Shown: positions 1 through 8,429, counted from the stretch's first letter. The stretch: 60,651 nt of DNA from Hyphomicrobiales bacterium (GCA_900473185.1 UCKU01000039.1:272-60922), one strand, 5' to 3'. Numbers and translations are program-made. The notes: generated by a model from the sequence alone, not told the origin.

Positions 1-563
1 GCGTGGCGCTCGCCCGCGCCCTCGTCAACAAACCCCGCGTGCTTCTCCTGGACGAGCCGCTCGGCGCTCTGGACCTGAAGCTGCGCGAGCAGATGCAGGA
101 AGAGCTGAAGAGCCTGCAGCGCGCCCTCGGTATCACCTTCATCTTTGTCACCCATGATCAAGGGGAAGCGCTCTCCATGGCGGACCGCGTTGCGGTCTTC
201 AACAATGGCGGCATCGTCCAGCAGGGCACGCCGCAGGATATCTACCGCCGTCCGAAGACCCGCTTCGTCGCCGATTTCGTCGGCTCGTCCAATGTCATTT
301 CCCCTGACGTCATGACGGCCCTTGGCGGTGAGAAGCGCTGGGCGAGCCTGCGTCCCGAGGCAATTCATCTCGCCACCGACGGCGTCGAAGCGAGGGTCGA
401 GAATGCCAGCTTCCTCGGCGCGGCGACCCGGCTTACCGTCGACATCAGGGGATCGCGCCTGCATGTCATGCTGCCGGCCGGCAGCGACATCCCCGATATC
501 GGCACCGCCATCCGCCTCGTGTGGCAGCAGGGCGACGTGCATTACATGGATGACGCGGCATGA
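1..563 (+). CDS. Spermidine/putrescine-type ABC transporter ATP-binding protein (5'-truncated by window edge)
   Basis: C-terminal 187 codons of a PotA/YdcT-like ATPase that would energise uptake of a polyamine-type substrate through the two permeases that follow. The Walker A and LSGGQ segments lie outside the window. Visible are the tail of the signature region (VALARAL), Walker B (LLLDEPLGALD) about 15 residues in, the switch histidine in VTHDQGEAL, and a TOBE-like C-terminal domain from about residue 100. The stop overlaps the next start as ATGA (560-563), so translation is probably coupled. The order ATPase-permease-permease-aldehyde dehydrogenase matches E. coli ydcTUVW. The substrate is inferred from that context only. 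Confidence 0.9.
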   Translation, partial: VALARALVNKPRVLLLDEPLGALDLKLREQMQEELKSLQRALGITFIFVTHDQGEALSMADRVAVFNNGGIVQQGTPQDIYRRPKTRFVADFVGSSNVISPDVMTALGGEKRWASLRPEAIHLATDGVEARVENASFLGAATRLTVDIRGSRLHVMLPAGSDIPDIGTAIRLVWQQGDVHYMDDAA

Positions 564-1522
564 CGGCTCTGACGATGATGAAGGCGGAAACCTCGATCCT
601 GCCGCGCCGCGGCGGTTTCTTCGGTCGCCTGTCGGATAGCTTCTGGCGCCACCCGAAACTGCTTCTCTTCCTGATGCTGACGCCGCCGCTGCTCTGGCTC
701 GGCATCATCTATATCGGCTCGCTGATCGCGCTGCTGTTGCAGAGTTTCTTCTCGATCGATGATTTCTCGGGGATGGTGAACCACGAATTCACCCTCGATA
801 CCTATGCCCAACTCCTGAACCCTGGCAATTTCGACATCATCGTCAGAACCATCCTGATGGCGGCGCTGGTGACGGTGGCCTCCGCGGTTATCGCCTTCCC
901 GATTGCCTATTACGCCGCCCGCTATGCGCAGGGAAAATGGAAGGCTTTGTTCTATCTCGGCGTCATGCTGCCGCTCTGGTCGAGCTATCTCGTCAAGATC
1001 TATGCCTGGAAGCTGATCCTCGCCAAGGAAGGCATCCTCACCTGGCTCTTCGACAAGCTCTATCTTTCCTGGCTTCTCGACGGCGTCCTCGCTTTGCCTG
1101 TCGTCGGCGGCAATTCGCTCTCCGTCAGCTATCTCGGCACTTTCATCGTCTTCGTCTATATCTGGCTGCCTTATATGATACTGCCGACGCAGGCAGCGCT
1201 TGAGCGCGTGCCCGGCAATCTCATCGAAGCGTCTGCCGACCTCGGCGCCACGCCGCGCCAGACATTCCGCACCGTGCTTTTCCCGCTGGCGCTGCCCGGC
1301 ATCGTCGCCGGCTCGATCTTCACCTTCTCGCTGACATTGGGCGACTACATCATCCCGCAGATCATCGGCTCCTCACGCCTGTTCATCGGTCAAGCCGTCT
1401 ATACGCAGCAGGGGACGGCCGGCAACGTGCCGCTCGCGGCTGCCTTTTCCGTCGTGCCGATCGTCATCATGGCGATCTATCTCTGGCTCGCCAAACGCAT
1501 GGGGGCCTTCGATGCGCTCTGA
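560..1522 (+). CDS. ABC transporter permease, PotB/YdcU-like
   Basis: Inner-membrane permease of 320 aa, close to E. coli YdcU (about 313 aa). A cytoplasmic N-terminus of about 30 residues precedes the first membrane helix (LLLFLMLTPPLLWLGIIYI), followed by further hydrophobic spans. The EAA loop that docks on the ATPase is EASADLGATPRQTFRTV, near residue 220, followed by a LPGIVAG segment. The start overlaps the ATPase stop by 4 nt and the end overlaps the next permease by 11 nt, which indicates one operon. The likely role is polyamine or related amine import. Confidence 0.9.
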   Translation: MTALTMMKAETSILPRRGGFFGRLSDSFWRHPKLLLFLMLTPPLLWLGIIYIGSLIALLLQSFFSIDDFSGMVNHEFTLDTYAQLLNPGNFDIIVRTILMAALVTVASAVIAFPIAYYAARYAQGKWKALFYLGVMLPLWSSYLVKIYAWKLILAKEGILTWLFDKLYLSWLLDGVLALPVVGGNSLSVSYLGTFIVFVYIWLPYMILPTQAALERVPGNLIEASADLGATPRQTFRTVLFPLALPGIVAGSIFTFSLTLGDYIIPQIIGSSRLFIGQAVYTQQGTAGNVPLAAAFSVVPIVIMAIYLWLAKRMGAFDAL

Positions 1523-2327
1523 CCGCGGACAGAAATCGCCCCTCGTTCTGAAGATCGCCGCCGCCGGTGGCCTGCTCTTTCTGCATCTGCCGATCCTGCT
1601 GATCTTCATCTATGCCTTCACGACGGAAGAAAAGAGCTACCAGTGGCCGCCGCCGGCCCTCACGCTGCAATGGTTCGGCATTGCGTGGAACCGGCCGGAT
1701 GTCTGGTCGGCACTTGGCCTCTCCCTGCAGGTCGCCTGCATCGCGACGGCAATTGCGCTGATCCTCGGCACGCTCTGCGCCGCTGCCGTCAGTCAGACGA
1801 AATTCTTCGGCCGCGAGGCGATCTCGCTGCTCGTCATCCTGCCGATAGCGCTGCCGGGTATCATCACCGGTATTGCGCTGCGCTCCGCCTTCAGCCTGTT
1901 CGATATCCCCTTCTCCGTTTGGACGATCGTGCTTGGCCACGCCACCTTCTGCGTGGTTGTCGTCTACAACAACGCCGTCGCCCGCTTCCGGCGCACGTCA
2001 GGCTCGCTGATTGAAGCCTCGATGGATCTCGGTGCCGATGGCTTCCAGACCTTCCGCCATGTCATCCTGCCGAACATCGGCACGGCGCTTCTGGCCGGCG
2101 GCATGCTCGCCTTCGCCCTGTCCTTCGACGAGGTGATCGTCACCACCTTCACCGGCGGCCAGCAATCCACCCTGCCGATCTGGATGCTCGAAGAACTGAT
2201 CCGCCCGCGCCAGCGCCCCGTCACCAATGTGGTCGCGATGGTCGTCGTGCTGGTCACCTTCCTGCCGATCCTGGCAGCCTATTACCTCACGCGCGACGGC
2301 GACCAGATCGCCGGCGCCGGCAAATAA
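1512..2327 (+). CDS. ABC transporter permease, PotC/YdcV-like
   Basis: Second permease, 271 aa, similar in length to E. coli YdcV (264 aa). The first helix follows about 15 polar residues (AAAGGLLFLHLPILLIFIYAF). The EAA loop EASMDLGADGFQTFRHV lies near residue 165-185. It would form the heterodimeric channel with the upstream permease. The ATG lies inside the end of the upstream gene, so the two are translationally coupled. The next gene is a gamma-aminobutyraldehyde dehydrogenase, which links import to putrescine breakdown. Confidence 0.9.
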   Translation: MRSDRGQKSPLVLKIAAAGGLLFLHLPILLIFIYAFTTEEKSYQWPPPALTLQWFGIAWNRPDVWSALGLSLQVACIATAIALILGTLCAAAVSQTKFFGREAISLLVILPIALPGIITGIALRSAFSLFDIPFSVWTIVLGHATFCVVVVYNNAVARFRRTSGSLIEASMDLGADGFQTFRHVILPNIGTALLAGGMLAFALSFDEVIVTTFTGGQQSTLPIWMLEELIRPRQRPVTNVVAMVVVLVTFLPILAAYYLTRDGDQIAGAGK

Positions 2328-2387
2328 CCCGGAGTGGGACGCGGAGCCCCCGGCATTCCACTCGATCAACCACAAGGGAGAACGCCC

Positions 2388-3815
2388 ATGGACACTCAAA
2401 TGCTGATCGGTTCCCGCTTCGAGACCGGTACGGAAACGGAAGAGCACATCCTGAACCCGAAAACGGGCGAGACCGTGCTGAACCTTGCCGAAGCCTCGCT
2501 CGGCCAGATCGATGCCGCCGTGGATGCGGCGGAGAAGGCCTTTGTCGCCTGGTCGCAGACAACGCCATCCGAACGCTCCGCCTATCTATTGAAAATCGCC
2601 GATGCCATCGAAAAGGACGCGCAGGGCTTCGCCACGCTCGAGGCGCTGAACTGCGGCAAGCCCATCAACGCCGTGCTGAATGACGAAATCCCGGCCATTG
2701 TCGATTGCTACCGCTTCTTCGCCGGCGCGGTGCGCAATCTGCACGGACCGGTCGCCGGCGAATATCTTCCCGGACACACCTCGATGATCCGTCGCGACCC
2801 GATCGGCATCGTCGGCTCGATCGCGCCCTGGAACTACCCGCTGATGATGATGGCCTGGAAGCTGGCGCCCGCCATCGCCGGCGGCAATACCGTCGTCTTC
2901 AAGCCCTCCGAGCAGACGCCGCTGACGGCGCTCAAGATGGCAAAGCTCCTTTCCGATATTCTCCCCGAGGGCGTGGTCAATGTCATCCTCGGCCGCGGCG
3001 AGAGTGTTGGCAACACGCTGATCAACCATCCGAAAATCAATATGGTGTCGATCACCGGCGACATCGCGACCGGCAAGAAAGTGCTTCAGGCAGCCGCCAA
3101 GACCGTCAAGCGCACCCATCTCGAGCTTGGCGGCAAGGCCCCGGTCATCGTCTTCGACGACGCCGATATCGATGCCGTCGTCGCCGGCATCCGCACCTTC
3201 GGCTACTACAATGCCGGCCAGGACTGCACGGCTGCCTGCCGCATTTATGCCGACGCGAAGGTCTACGACAATTTCGTCGCCGACCTGACCTCTGCCGTAT
3301 CCAGCATCCGCTTCAACCAGGCCGACGACACCGAGAACGAAATCGGCCCACTGATTTCCAAGCGCCAGCGCGATCGTGTCGAAAGCTTCGTCACCCGCGC
3401 CTCCGAACACAAGCACATGGAAATCACCACCGGCGGCAAAGTCTCTGGTGACAAGGGCTTCTTCTTCGCGCCAACGGTCGTTGCAGGCGCCACGCAGGAA
3501 GATGAAATCGTCCGCCGCGAAGTTTTCGGCCCCGTCGTCTCTGTTACCCGCTTCACCGATGTCGAGGATGCGGTGAACTGGGCAAACGACAGCGATTACG
3601 GCCTCGCTTCCTCCGTCTGGACCAAGGATGTCGGCCGCGGCATGAAGACCGCTGCTCGCCTGCAATATGGCTGCACCTGGATCAATACGCATTTCATGCT
3701 GGTCAATGAGATGCCGCATGGCGGGCTGAAACAATCAGGCTACGGCAAGGACATGTCCGTCTACGCCCTGGAAGACTATACGGCTGTCCGCCATGTGATG
3801 ATCAATCACGGATAG
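2388..3815 (+). CDS. patD: Gamma-aminobutyraldehyde dehydrogenase (aldehyde dehydrogenase superfamily)
   Basis: NAD-dependent aldehyde dehydrogenase of 475 aa; E. coli YdcW/PatD has 474. It would oxidise 4-aminobutanal from putrescine to GABA in the cytoplasm. The catalytic cysteine is Cys280 (GQDCTAAC) and the general base Glu246 (LELGGKAP), the same positions as in YdcW. Cofactor-fold segments APWNYPL and FKPSEQTPL are intact. The ATG at 2388 is chosen because AAGGGAG lies 7 nt upstream; an in-frame ATG at 2334 has no such site. It follows yvcUV-type permeases as in E. coli ydcUVW. Betaine-aldehyde dehydrogenase is the main alternative. Confidence 0.88.
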   Translation: MDTQMLIGSRFETGTETEEHILNPKTGETVLNLAEASLGQIDAAVDAAEKAFVAWSQTTPSERSAYLLKIADAIEKDAQGFATLEALNCGKPINAVLNDEIPAIVDCYRFFAGAVRNLHGPVAGEYLPGHTSMIRRDPIGIVGSIAPWNYPLMMMAWKLAPAIAGGNTVVFKPSEQTPLTALKMAKLLSDILPEGVVNVILGRGESVGNTLINHPKINMVSITGDIATGKKVLQAAAKTVKRTHLELGGKAPVIVFDDADIDAVVAGIRTFGYYNAGQDCTAACRIYADAKVYDNFVADLTSAVSSIRFNQADDTENEIGPLISKRQRDRVESFVTRASEHKHMEITTGGKVSGDKGFFFAPTVVAGATQEDEIVRREVFGPVVSVTRFTDVEDAVNWANDSDYGLASSVWTKDVGRGMKTAARLQYGCTWINTHFMLVNEMPHGGLKQSGYGKDMSVYALEDYTAVRHVMINHG

Positions 3816-3842
3816 TTGAACAGAAGCGTCTTAATCTTCTTC

Positions 3843-3871
3843 AAAAGTCACTGCCGCCATCAGTGACTTTT
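3843..3871 (+). terminator. Rho-independent terminator of the transporter-patD operon
   Basis: A perfect 11-bp inverted repeat (AAAAGTCACTG / CAGTGACTTTT) with a 7-nt loop starts 27 nt after the patD stop. The right arm ends in TTTT. The stem is short of GC but is well placed at the end of the operon. Confidence 0.7.
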
Positions 3872-3877
3872 GTCACT
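3862..3877. promoter_or_regulatory. 16-bp palindrome upstream of the LuxR-type gene
   Basis: AGTGAC-TTTT-GTCACT shares its left half with the right arm of the patD terminator, so the two hairpins are mutually exclusive in RNA. As DNA it could be an operator for the LuxR-type gene that starts at 4003. Neither use is demonstrated. Confidence 0.3.
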
Positions 3878-4002
3878 CTGTCACAATACAACTGCAGATG
3901 CTATTTCTGAACGTGGAATTGCCGTTACGCTATATATGTGGCAACCCGCGATAAACGTGATCCTTCATTGGATCAAAGAAATCGGTCAGGCATTACTTAC
4001 CC

Positions 4003-5109
4003 ATGGCGACGCGCATCGACATCTCCGAGCTCGAAACTGCCCTGGACGGATTGCTGGAATCCGCTCTGGTGCCTGATAGCTGGGAGCGCACGCTGGAGCA
4101 GATCAGCCGCGCCACCGGTTCCACCGGCACGCATATCATGCCGGTGCGCGGGAAATTCCCCTCCGGCTTCCTGAGCACGCCGAATCTGCTAGAGGCATTC
4201 CAGGTCTATTTTGACGAAGAATGGTACAAGCGCGACTTCCGCGAACGCGGCCTGGCGGTTGCGATGGCCAAGGGGGTCATCATCGAACACGACATCGCCG
4301 GCGATGAAGAGTTCAACCATCAGATCTTCTATACGGAGTTCCTGGCCCGCTTCGGCTTCCGCTATTCCGCCATGGTAGGCTTCACCTCCGGTGATACGAT
4401 GCTGAGCCTCAACCTGCAGCGCCGCATTCAAGACCAGCCGTTCGATCGCGATGACGAGCGCCTGCTCATAAAGATGCAGTCGAAGCTGACGGCCGCCGCC
4501 GAGATCATCCGCGCGCTGCATGTCGCCAAGATCGACAGCATGAGCGAGGCCTTTGAGCTCGCCGGCACTGCCGTGGTCTTCTTCGATCGTTTTGGCCGCA
4601 TCACCCGGCTGAACCAGCGGGCGGAAATGCTGCTCGATGGCAATATCCGGATTGTCGATCGGGAGCTTACGGCTCTCAGTCAGGAAGAGACGGGGCTCCT
4701 GCGCCGGCATCTGCAGGCAATCCTTTCAAAGGAGCCTTTCACCAATCCGACCGTCTCCACGCCGGTTCTGTTTTCCCGCCCGGGAAAGGCACCCCTAATA
4801 ATCCGTGCCCAACGGTTGAATGGAATACCGGCAGAACTCTTCTCGCATTCCGCCGCCGTCGCCATCATCACGGATCTCTCTGAACGCGCGGCGCCGAGCC
4901 GCGATCTGCTGCGCCGGCTCTTTTCGCTCACTCCTCAGGAAACGACGGTGGCATGCCTGCTGATGGAAGGTTCGTCGCCACGCCAGATCGCCGAAATATC
5001 CGGCCTGACTTATGAGACGACGCGCGGCTACGTGAAGAAGGTTCTCGCCAAGACTGGCACACAGCGCCAGTCCCAGCTTATCTCCCTGCTCTCAAGCCTG
5101 AAAATCTAG
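4003..5109 (+). CDS. LuxR-family transcriptional regulator
   Basis: Regulator of 368 aa. The C-terminal 65 residues form a LuxR/GerE-type helix-turn-helix: LFSLTPQETTVACLLMEG leads into the recognition segment around ETTRGYVKKVLAKTG. The N-terminal 300 residues are an unassigned sensory region with no membrane helix and no recognisable acyl-homoserine-lactone pocket. The middle part (FELAGTAVVFFDRFGRITRLN) looks PAS-like. The start has no strong ribosome-binding site, so an alternative start is possible. It stands alone between the patD terminator and the convergent TerC gene. Its target is unknown. Confidence 0.8.
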   Translation: MATRIDISELETALDGLLESALVPDSWERTLEQISRATGSTGTHIMPVRGKFPSGFLSTPNLLEAFQVYFDEEWYKRDFRERGLAVAMAKGVIIEHDIAGDEEFNHQIFYTEFLARFGFRYSAMVGFTSGDTMLSLNLQRRIQDQPFDRDDERLLIKMQSKLTAAAEIIRALHVAKIDSMSEAFELAGTAVVFFDRFGRITRLNQRAEMLLDGNIRIVDRELTALSQEETGLLRRHLQAILSKEPFTNPTVSTPVLFSRPGKAPLIIRAQRLNGIPAELFSHSAAVAIITDLSERAAPSRDLLRRLFSLTPQETTVACLLMEGSSPRQIAEISGLTYETTRGYVKKVLAKTGTQRQSQLISLLSSLKI

Positions 5110-5118
5110 GCCCGGTTA

Positions 5119-5739
5119 TTAGGCCTGACCGTAGAGTGCAAGCAGCTCAATGCCGCCTTCCCATATCATGTCGAGCGCCACATAGACGATGATGGCAAGG
5201 CCGATCCAGCCGATCCAGCGGAAACGGTTGAGCAGCTTTGCCACGAAGTTGGAGGCGACGCCCATCAGGATGACGGAGAGGATGAGGCCGAAGATCAGGG
5301 CATTCATGTTCGACTTCGCCGCACCGGCAACGGCCAGTACGTTATCGAGCGACATGGAAAGATCCGCAAAGATGATCTGGCCGATCGCCTGCCGGAAAAG
5401 TTTCGGCTTGTGAGCATGATGTCCGGCTTCCTCGCCGGTCTCTTCGTCGTCCGCCTCGCGCAATTCCCTAAACATCGTCCAGCAAATCCACAAAAGCAGC
5501 AGACCTCCGACGAGATTGATGCCCTTGATGACGAGCAATTGCGCGGCGATGACGGCGAAAACGATGCGGATGACTGCGGCTGCGGCAATGCCGGTGACGA
5601 TGGCTTTGCCACGCAGCTCGGTGGAGAGGCCGGCGGCTGCCATGCCGATGACGATCACATTATCCCCTGACAGGATGATGTTGATCATGATGACTTCGAG
5701 GTAGGCGGAAATGACCTGGGGGTCCAGAAAAGCGTGCAT
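5119..5739 (-). CDS. TerC-family integral membrane protein (YjbE type)
   Basis: 206 aa with about seven hydrophobic helices. It shows the TerC hallmarks SGDNVIVIG near residue 24 and LSMSLDNVLAVAGAAK near residue 128, whose acidic residues are thought to handle metal ions. A charged, His-containing cytoplasmic loop (EADDEETGEEAGHHAHK) lies between the two halves. TerC relatives have been linked to manganese export and to metalation of exported proteins; the function here is open. The ATG at 5739 lacks a good Shine-Dalgarno sequence, so the start is not certain. It is convergent with the LuxR-type gene 9 bp away. Confidence 0.85.
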   Translation of the reverse strand: MHAFLDPQVISAYLEVIMINIILSGDNVIVIGMAAAGLSTELRGKAIVTGIAAAAVIRIVFAVIAAQLLVIKGINLVGGLLLLWICWTMFRELREADDEETGEEAGHHAHKPKLFRQAIGQIIFADLSMSLDNVLAVAGAAKSNMNALIFGLILSVILMGVASNFVAKLLNRFRWIGWIGLAIIVYVALDMIWEGGIELLALYGQA

Positions 5740-5868
5740 AGGGGGACGGCTTTCGTCGATGGGGCAAATCGATGATGATTCCTTGAAACAGATCGAGAAG
5801 CCTTTGAAAAGCTCTTGCAGGCCAAAGCAGTACGCTTTTAAGGAACGTCGTTCTATTTTAAACGATTT

Positions 5869-5893
5869 GGAACAAAATCAGCTTTGGCGCGTC
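5869..5893 (+). promoter_or_regulatory. Possible general-stress (EcfG-type) promoter for DUF1328 gene
   Basis: GGAAC-N17-GTC ends 31 nt upstream of the DUF1328 start. The known alphaproteobacterial EcfG/RpoE2 consensus is GGAAC-N16/17-(c)GTT, so the -10 element is imperfect here. Confidence 0.3.
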
Positions 5894-5924
5894 TTCTTCC
5901 AGCAATCGCGGAAGGAAGATATCC

Positions 5925-6098
5925 ATGCTAAAATGGGCTTTGATATTTCTGGTAATTTCGATCGTCGCCGGCTTTTTCGGCTTCTCCGGCATCTCCGCGG
6001 CGACCGCGACGATCGCTCGCGTGCTCTTCGGCATATTCCTCGTCGTCTTCCTGATCTTCCTCATCCTGGCCTTCATGGCAGGACAGGCGATCTTCTAG
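5925..6098 (+). CDS. DUF1328 (YtjA/UPF0391) small membrane protein
   Basis: 57-aa hydrophobic protein beginning MLKWALIFLVISIVAGFFGF, with two predicted membrane helices separated by an Ala/Thr-rich turn (SGISAATATIAR). Length and sequence are typical of the DUF1328 family. The molecular role is unknown, but homologues in rhizobia and other alphaproteobacteria are often under general stress control, consistent with the possible EcfG-type promoter upstream. GAAGGAAG about 7 nt before the ATG serves as ribosome-binding site. Confidence 0.85.
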   Translation: MLKWALIFLVISIVAGFFGFSGISAATATIARVLFGIFLVVFLIFLILAFMAGQAIF

Positions 6099-6155
6099 CC
6101 ACGGGTCTATTCCAGATGGCGTAACGACGGCGGCGGCAGCTTCAAGACAAGTTCG

Positions 6156-6602
6156 CTACAGGACCGCCGTCAGCCAGGGATGTATTCCCTTCACCCGCCT
6201 TTTGATGAAATTGTCGATAGACACCGATCCTGCACCCGAAACCGCAAGCACGAACATGCCGCCGGCAATTGCAAGATCCTTCTCGAAATGCAGCAGCTCG
6301 TTCTGACTCGCGAAGTTGGTGTGGAACAGAAAAGCCGTCGCGAGGCAGAACAGCCCCAGGGCCACCGCACCGAGCCGACTGAGGAAACCCGCAGCAATAG
6401 AAAGGCCGGCCCCGAGTTGCAGAGCAATGACGGCAAACGTCACCAGTGCTGGCAGGCCAAGCTTCTCGAAGGCAGCAAGCGTCGCAGTGATGTCTGCGAT
6501 GAGCGACGAACCCTCATGCAGGAAGATCAGGGATAGGAGAAGCCTACCCAGAAGAAGAATGAGATCGGCCAGCCGGAGCCGGCTTGAAGCGTTTTCCATC
6601 AT
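6156..6602 (-). CDS. DoxX-family membrane protein
   Basis: 148 aa with four hydrophobic helices of the DoxX fold (LILLLGRLLLSLIFLHEG near the N-terminus, then LVTFAVIALQLGAGLSIAAG). The start at 6602 follows GTGGAGGG; a GTG at 6665 overlapping the upstream stop would add 21 polar residues and is possible. It is the last gene of a probable MBL hydrolase-TPR-DoxX operon that carries the same promoter motif as the adjacent ECF sigma gene, so a role in redox or envelope stress is plausible but not shown. Confidence 0.8.
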   Translation of the reverse strand: MMENASSRLRLADLILLLGRLLLSLIFLHEGSSLIADITATLAAFEKLGLPALVTFAVIALQLGAGLSIAAGFLSRLGAVALGLFCLATAFLFHTNFASQNELLHFEKDLAIAGGMFVLAVSGAGSVSIDNFIKRRVKGIHPWLTAVL

Positions 6603-6661
6603 ACCCTCCACTTTATCAGGAGCAGGTGGCGAAACGCCTGCTCCTGCCGTTGATGTGTCGG

Positions 6662-7135
6662 TCACTTACCGCCCTTTGCAGCGATGGCTTCCTGGAGGTC
6701 TTCGAGTTCCTCGCAGCCGCCGGGGCAAAGCTGTTTAAGGACCGACACCTGCTCCTCAGCCTTCGCCACGTCGCCGGTCTCGACATAGAGTTCGCCGAGA
6801 TATTCGCGCGCCGCCTTGTGATCCGGCTGCAGTTCCAGCGCCTTGGTGTAATAGGTCAACGACGTCCGGTAGTCGCCGGTCTTGCGCAGCGTGAAGCCCA
6901 TCAGATTATACACGTCTGCCTGCTGGTTATCTTCAGCGAGATCGCGGAGTTCCCGGAGCGCGCCAGCATAGTCCTTGGCGTCGATCTTGGCCCGCACCGA
7001 AGTCAGGTCCGGTGCGTCCGTCGATTCCATGTTGTCGACGGCAAAAGCCGGTAGCGCACTGATCGCCGTAAAGCCGGCGGAGGCGGCGCAAAGGCCGATG
7101 AAGGTTAGAACCACGTATTTCCTGATCTTGATCAT
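6662..7135 (-). CDS. Secreted tetratricopeptide-repeat protein
   Basis: 157 aa. A signal peptide of about 31 residues ends near ALPAFA, so the product is probably periplasmic. Then come about three TPR units, for instance ADVYNLMGFTLRKTGDYRTS and AAREYLGELYVETGDVAKA. Near the C-terminus a CPGGCEEL segment provides a cysteine pair. The start at 7135 is set by AAGGAGA 7 nt upstream and by the signal peptide. It lies 20 nt after the MBL-fold gene. No enzymatic motif; a scaffold role is inferred. Confidence 0.82.
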   Translation of the reverse strand: MIKIRKYVVLTFIGLCAASAGFTAISALPAFAVDNMESTDAPDLTSVRAKIDAKDYAGALRELRDLAEDNQQADVYNLMGFTLRKTGDYRTSLTYYTKALELQPDHKAAREYLGELYVETGDVAKAEEQVSVLKQLCPGGCEELEDLQEAIAAKGGK

Positions 7136-7155
7136 GATTGTCTCCTTGGGGCCTT

Positions 7156-8130
7156 TCAGGCCTGGATTGTCGGGGTAAAGCCATAGGCGCTTCCGTCCTT
7201 GACGAAGGTGCCCGAGCCGGGAAACGGGAAGTGCGAGCCGCAAATCGCGATATTGTCGGCAATGACGCGATCGATCAGGCGGCGGCGCGTATCGATGGCC
7301 GTCGGCCCATCCTGGTCGTAACTGCCCTGCCAATCGGGATGCGGGGCGAGCAGCGCCGGCACATACATGATGTCGGCGGAGACGAGCAGTTGCTTGTTGC
7401 CCGAGGTCACCAGATAGGTCGAATGACCGGGGGTATGGCCGGGCGCTGAAAGCAACCGGACGCCGGGCGCGACTTCGGCCCCGTCATCCACCAGCTTCCA
7501 GTTCTTCCATGTCGGGAAGACAGCAGCGATGCGCTTGCCGGCCGGCTTGCGGCCTTCGGCAAGCTTTTCGACACGGCCAGGCTCCGTCCACCAATTATAT
7601 TCGACGGCGTTGACGATGAGCTCCGCATTCGGGAAGACCGGATTGTTCGTTGCCTTTTCCATCAGGCCCCAGACATGGTCCGGATGGAAATGCGAGATCA
7701 TGATCGTATCGATTTTCTTATAATCGATACCGGCCGCCGCCATATTCGCTGGCAGATGTGTGGCATTCTCCTGCCATTGGCCGACGCCCGAACCGGCATC
7801 CATCATGATCAGCCGGCCACCGACTTTCAAAACGACCACCGTCAGCGGGATCGGCATGAATTCGGTCGTCAGCCCTGCCTTGGAAAGCGCCTCTTTGGTA
7901 TCCTCGATCGAGGCGTTCTTGATGAATGCAGGATCATGCGGCTTTTTCCAGATGCCGTCATAGATCGCCGTAACCTCGATGTCGCCGACCTTGTATTTAT
8001 AGAAGCCGACCGTCGGCTCCAACGGTGTCGCGGCAAGTGCCGGCATGACGAATTCGAGCTTCGATGACAGGCCGAATGCAGCCGCTGCAGCGGCCGATCC
8101 CAGGACGGCGCGACGTGACATGGTAAACAT
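7156..8130 (-). CDS. Tat-exported MBL-fold metallo-hydrolase
   Basis: 324 aa. The N-terminus MSRRAVLGSAAAAAAFG carries a twin-arginine export signal with cleavage likely after about residue 34. The metallo-beta-lactamase metal motif HFHPDH lies at residues 147-152, with further ligand segments in APGHTPGHS (about 248) and SADIMY and a C-terminal histidine (GSHFPFPG). The family includes lactonases and other hydrolases; the substrate cannot be read from sequence. The start is set by GAGGAGG upstream and by the Tat signal. First gene of an operon read divergently from the ECF sigma gene. Confidence 0.87.
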   Translation of the reverse strand: MFTMSRRAVLGSAAAAAAFGLSSKLEFVMPALAATPLEPTVGFYKYKVGDIEVTAIYDGIWKKPHDPAFIKNASIEDTKEALSKAGLTTEFMPIPLTVVVLKVGGRLIMMDAGSGVGQWQENATHLPANMAAAGIDYKKIDTIMISHFHPDHVWGLMEKATNNPVFPNAELIVNAVEYNWWTEPGRVEKLAEGRKPAGKRIAAVFPTWKNWKLVDDGAEVAPGVRLLSAPGHTPGHSTYLVTSGNKQLLVSADIMYVPALLAPHPDWQGSYDQDGPTAIDTRRRLIDRVIADNIAICGSHFPFPGSGTFVKDGSAYGFTPTIQA

Positions 8131-8204
8131 GAATATGCCTCCTCTTGTTGATGGCATTTCGACTGGCGAAGACTGCAATTCATCTGACGCCCTCGCTGAC
8201 GAAC

Positions 8205-8232
8205 TAGATCGCCGGTAGCGCGCTGTTATTCC
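8205..8232 (-). promoter_or_regulatory. Probable ECF sigma promoter of the MBL-TPR-DoxX operon
   Basis: On the minus strand GGAATAA (8232-8226) is followed after exactly 17 nt by TCTA (8208-8205). The divergent sigma-factor gene has the same two elements at the same spacing. A start point near 8198 would give a leader of about 68 nt. Confidence 0.6.
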
Positions 8233-8331
8233 CAGCTCGGACGAGATTTTCGACAAGACATTGAAAATGCTTTGTTATTTTAACAACACACATCTCTCGT
8301 ACCGCTGCGTGCAAATAAACCGGCGCTATTT

Positions 8332-8359
8332 GGAATAAAATCGCGCGCCGATCGGTCTA
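8332..8359 (+). promoter_or_regulatory. Probable autoregulatory ECF sigma promoter
   Basis: GGAATAA (8332-8338), 17 nt, TCTA (8356-8359): identical in elements and spacing to the promoter of the divergent operon. Transcription would start near 8366. That would leave only about 13 nt before a possible GTG at 8379, which favours the start at 8430 for the sigma gene. Confidence 0.6.
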
Positions 8360-8429
8360 AACTGCAAGGGACCCGCATGTGACCGCGGCTCTCACGTCCA
8401 AATCGGCTGCTGTTGAGGCAGGGAAGATG

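Noticed and set aside
5740..5924. yybP-ykoY manganese riboswitch upstream of the TerC gene
   Set aside because: TerC genes in other bacteria carry it, but I could not find its conserved stems and purine-rich loops on the minus strand here. A covariance-model search would settle it.
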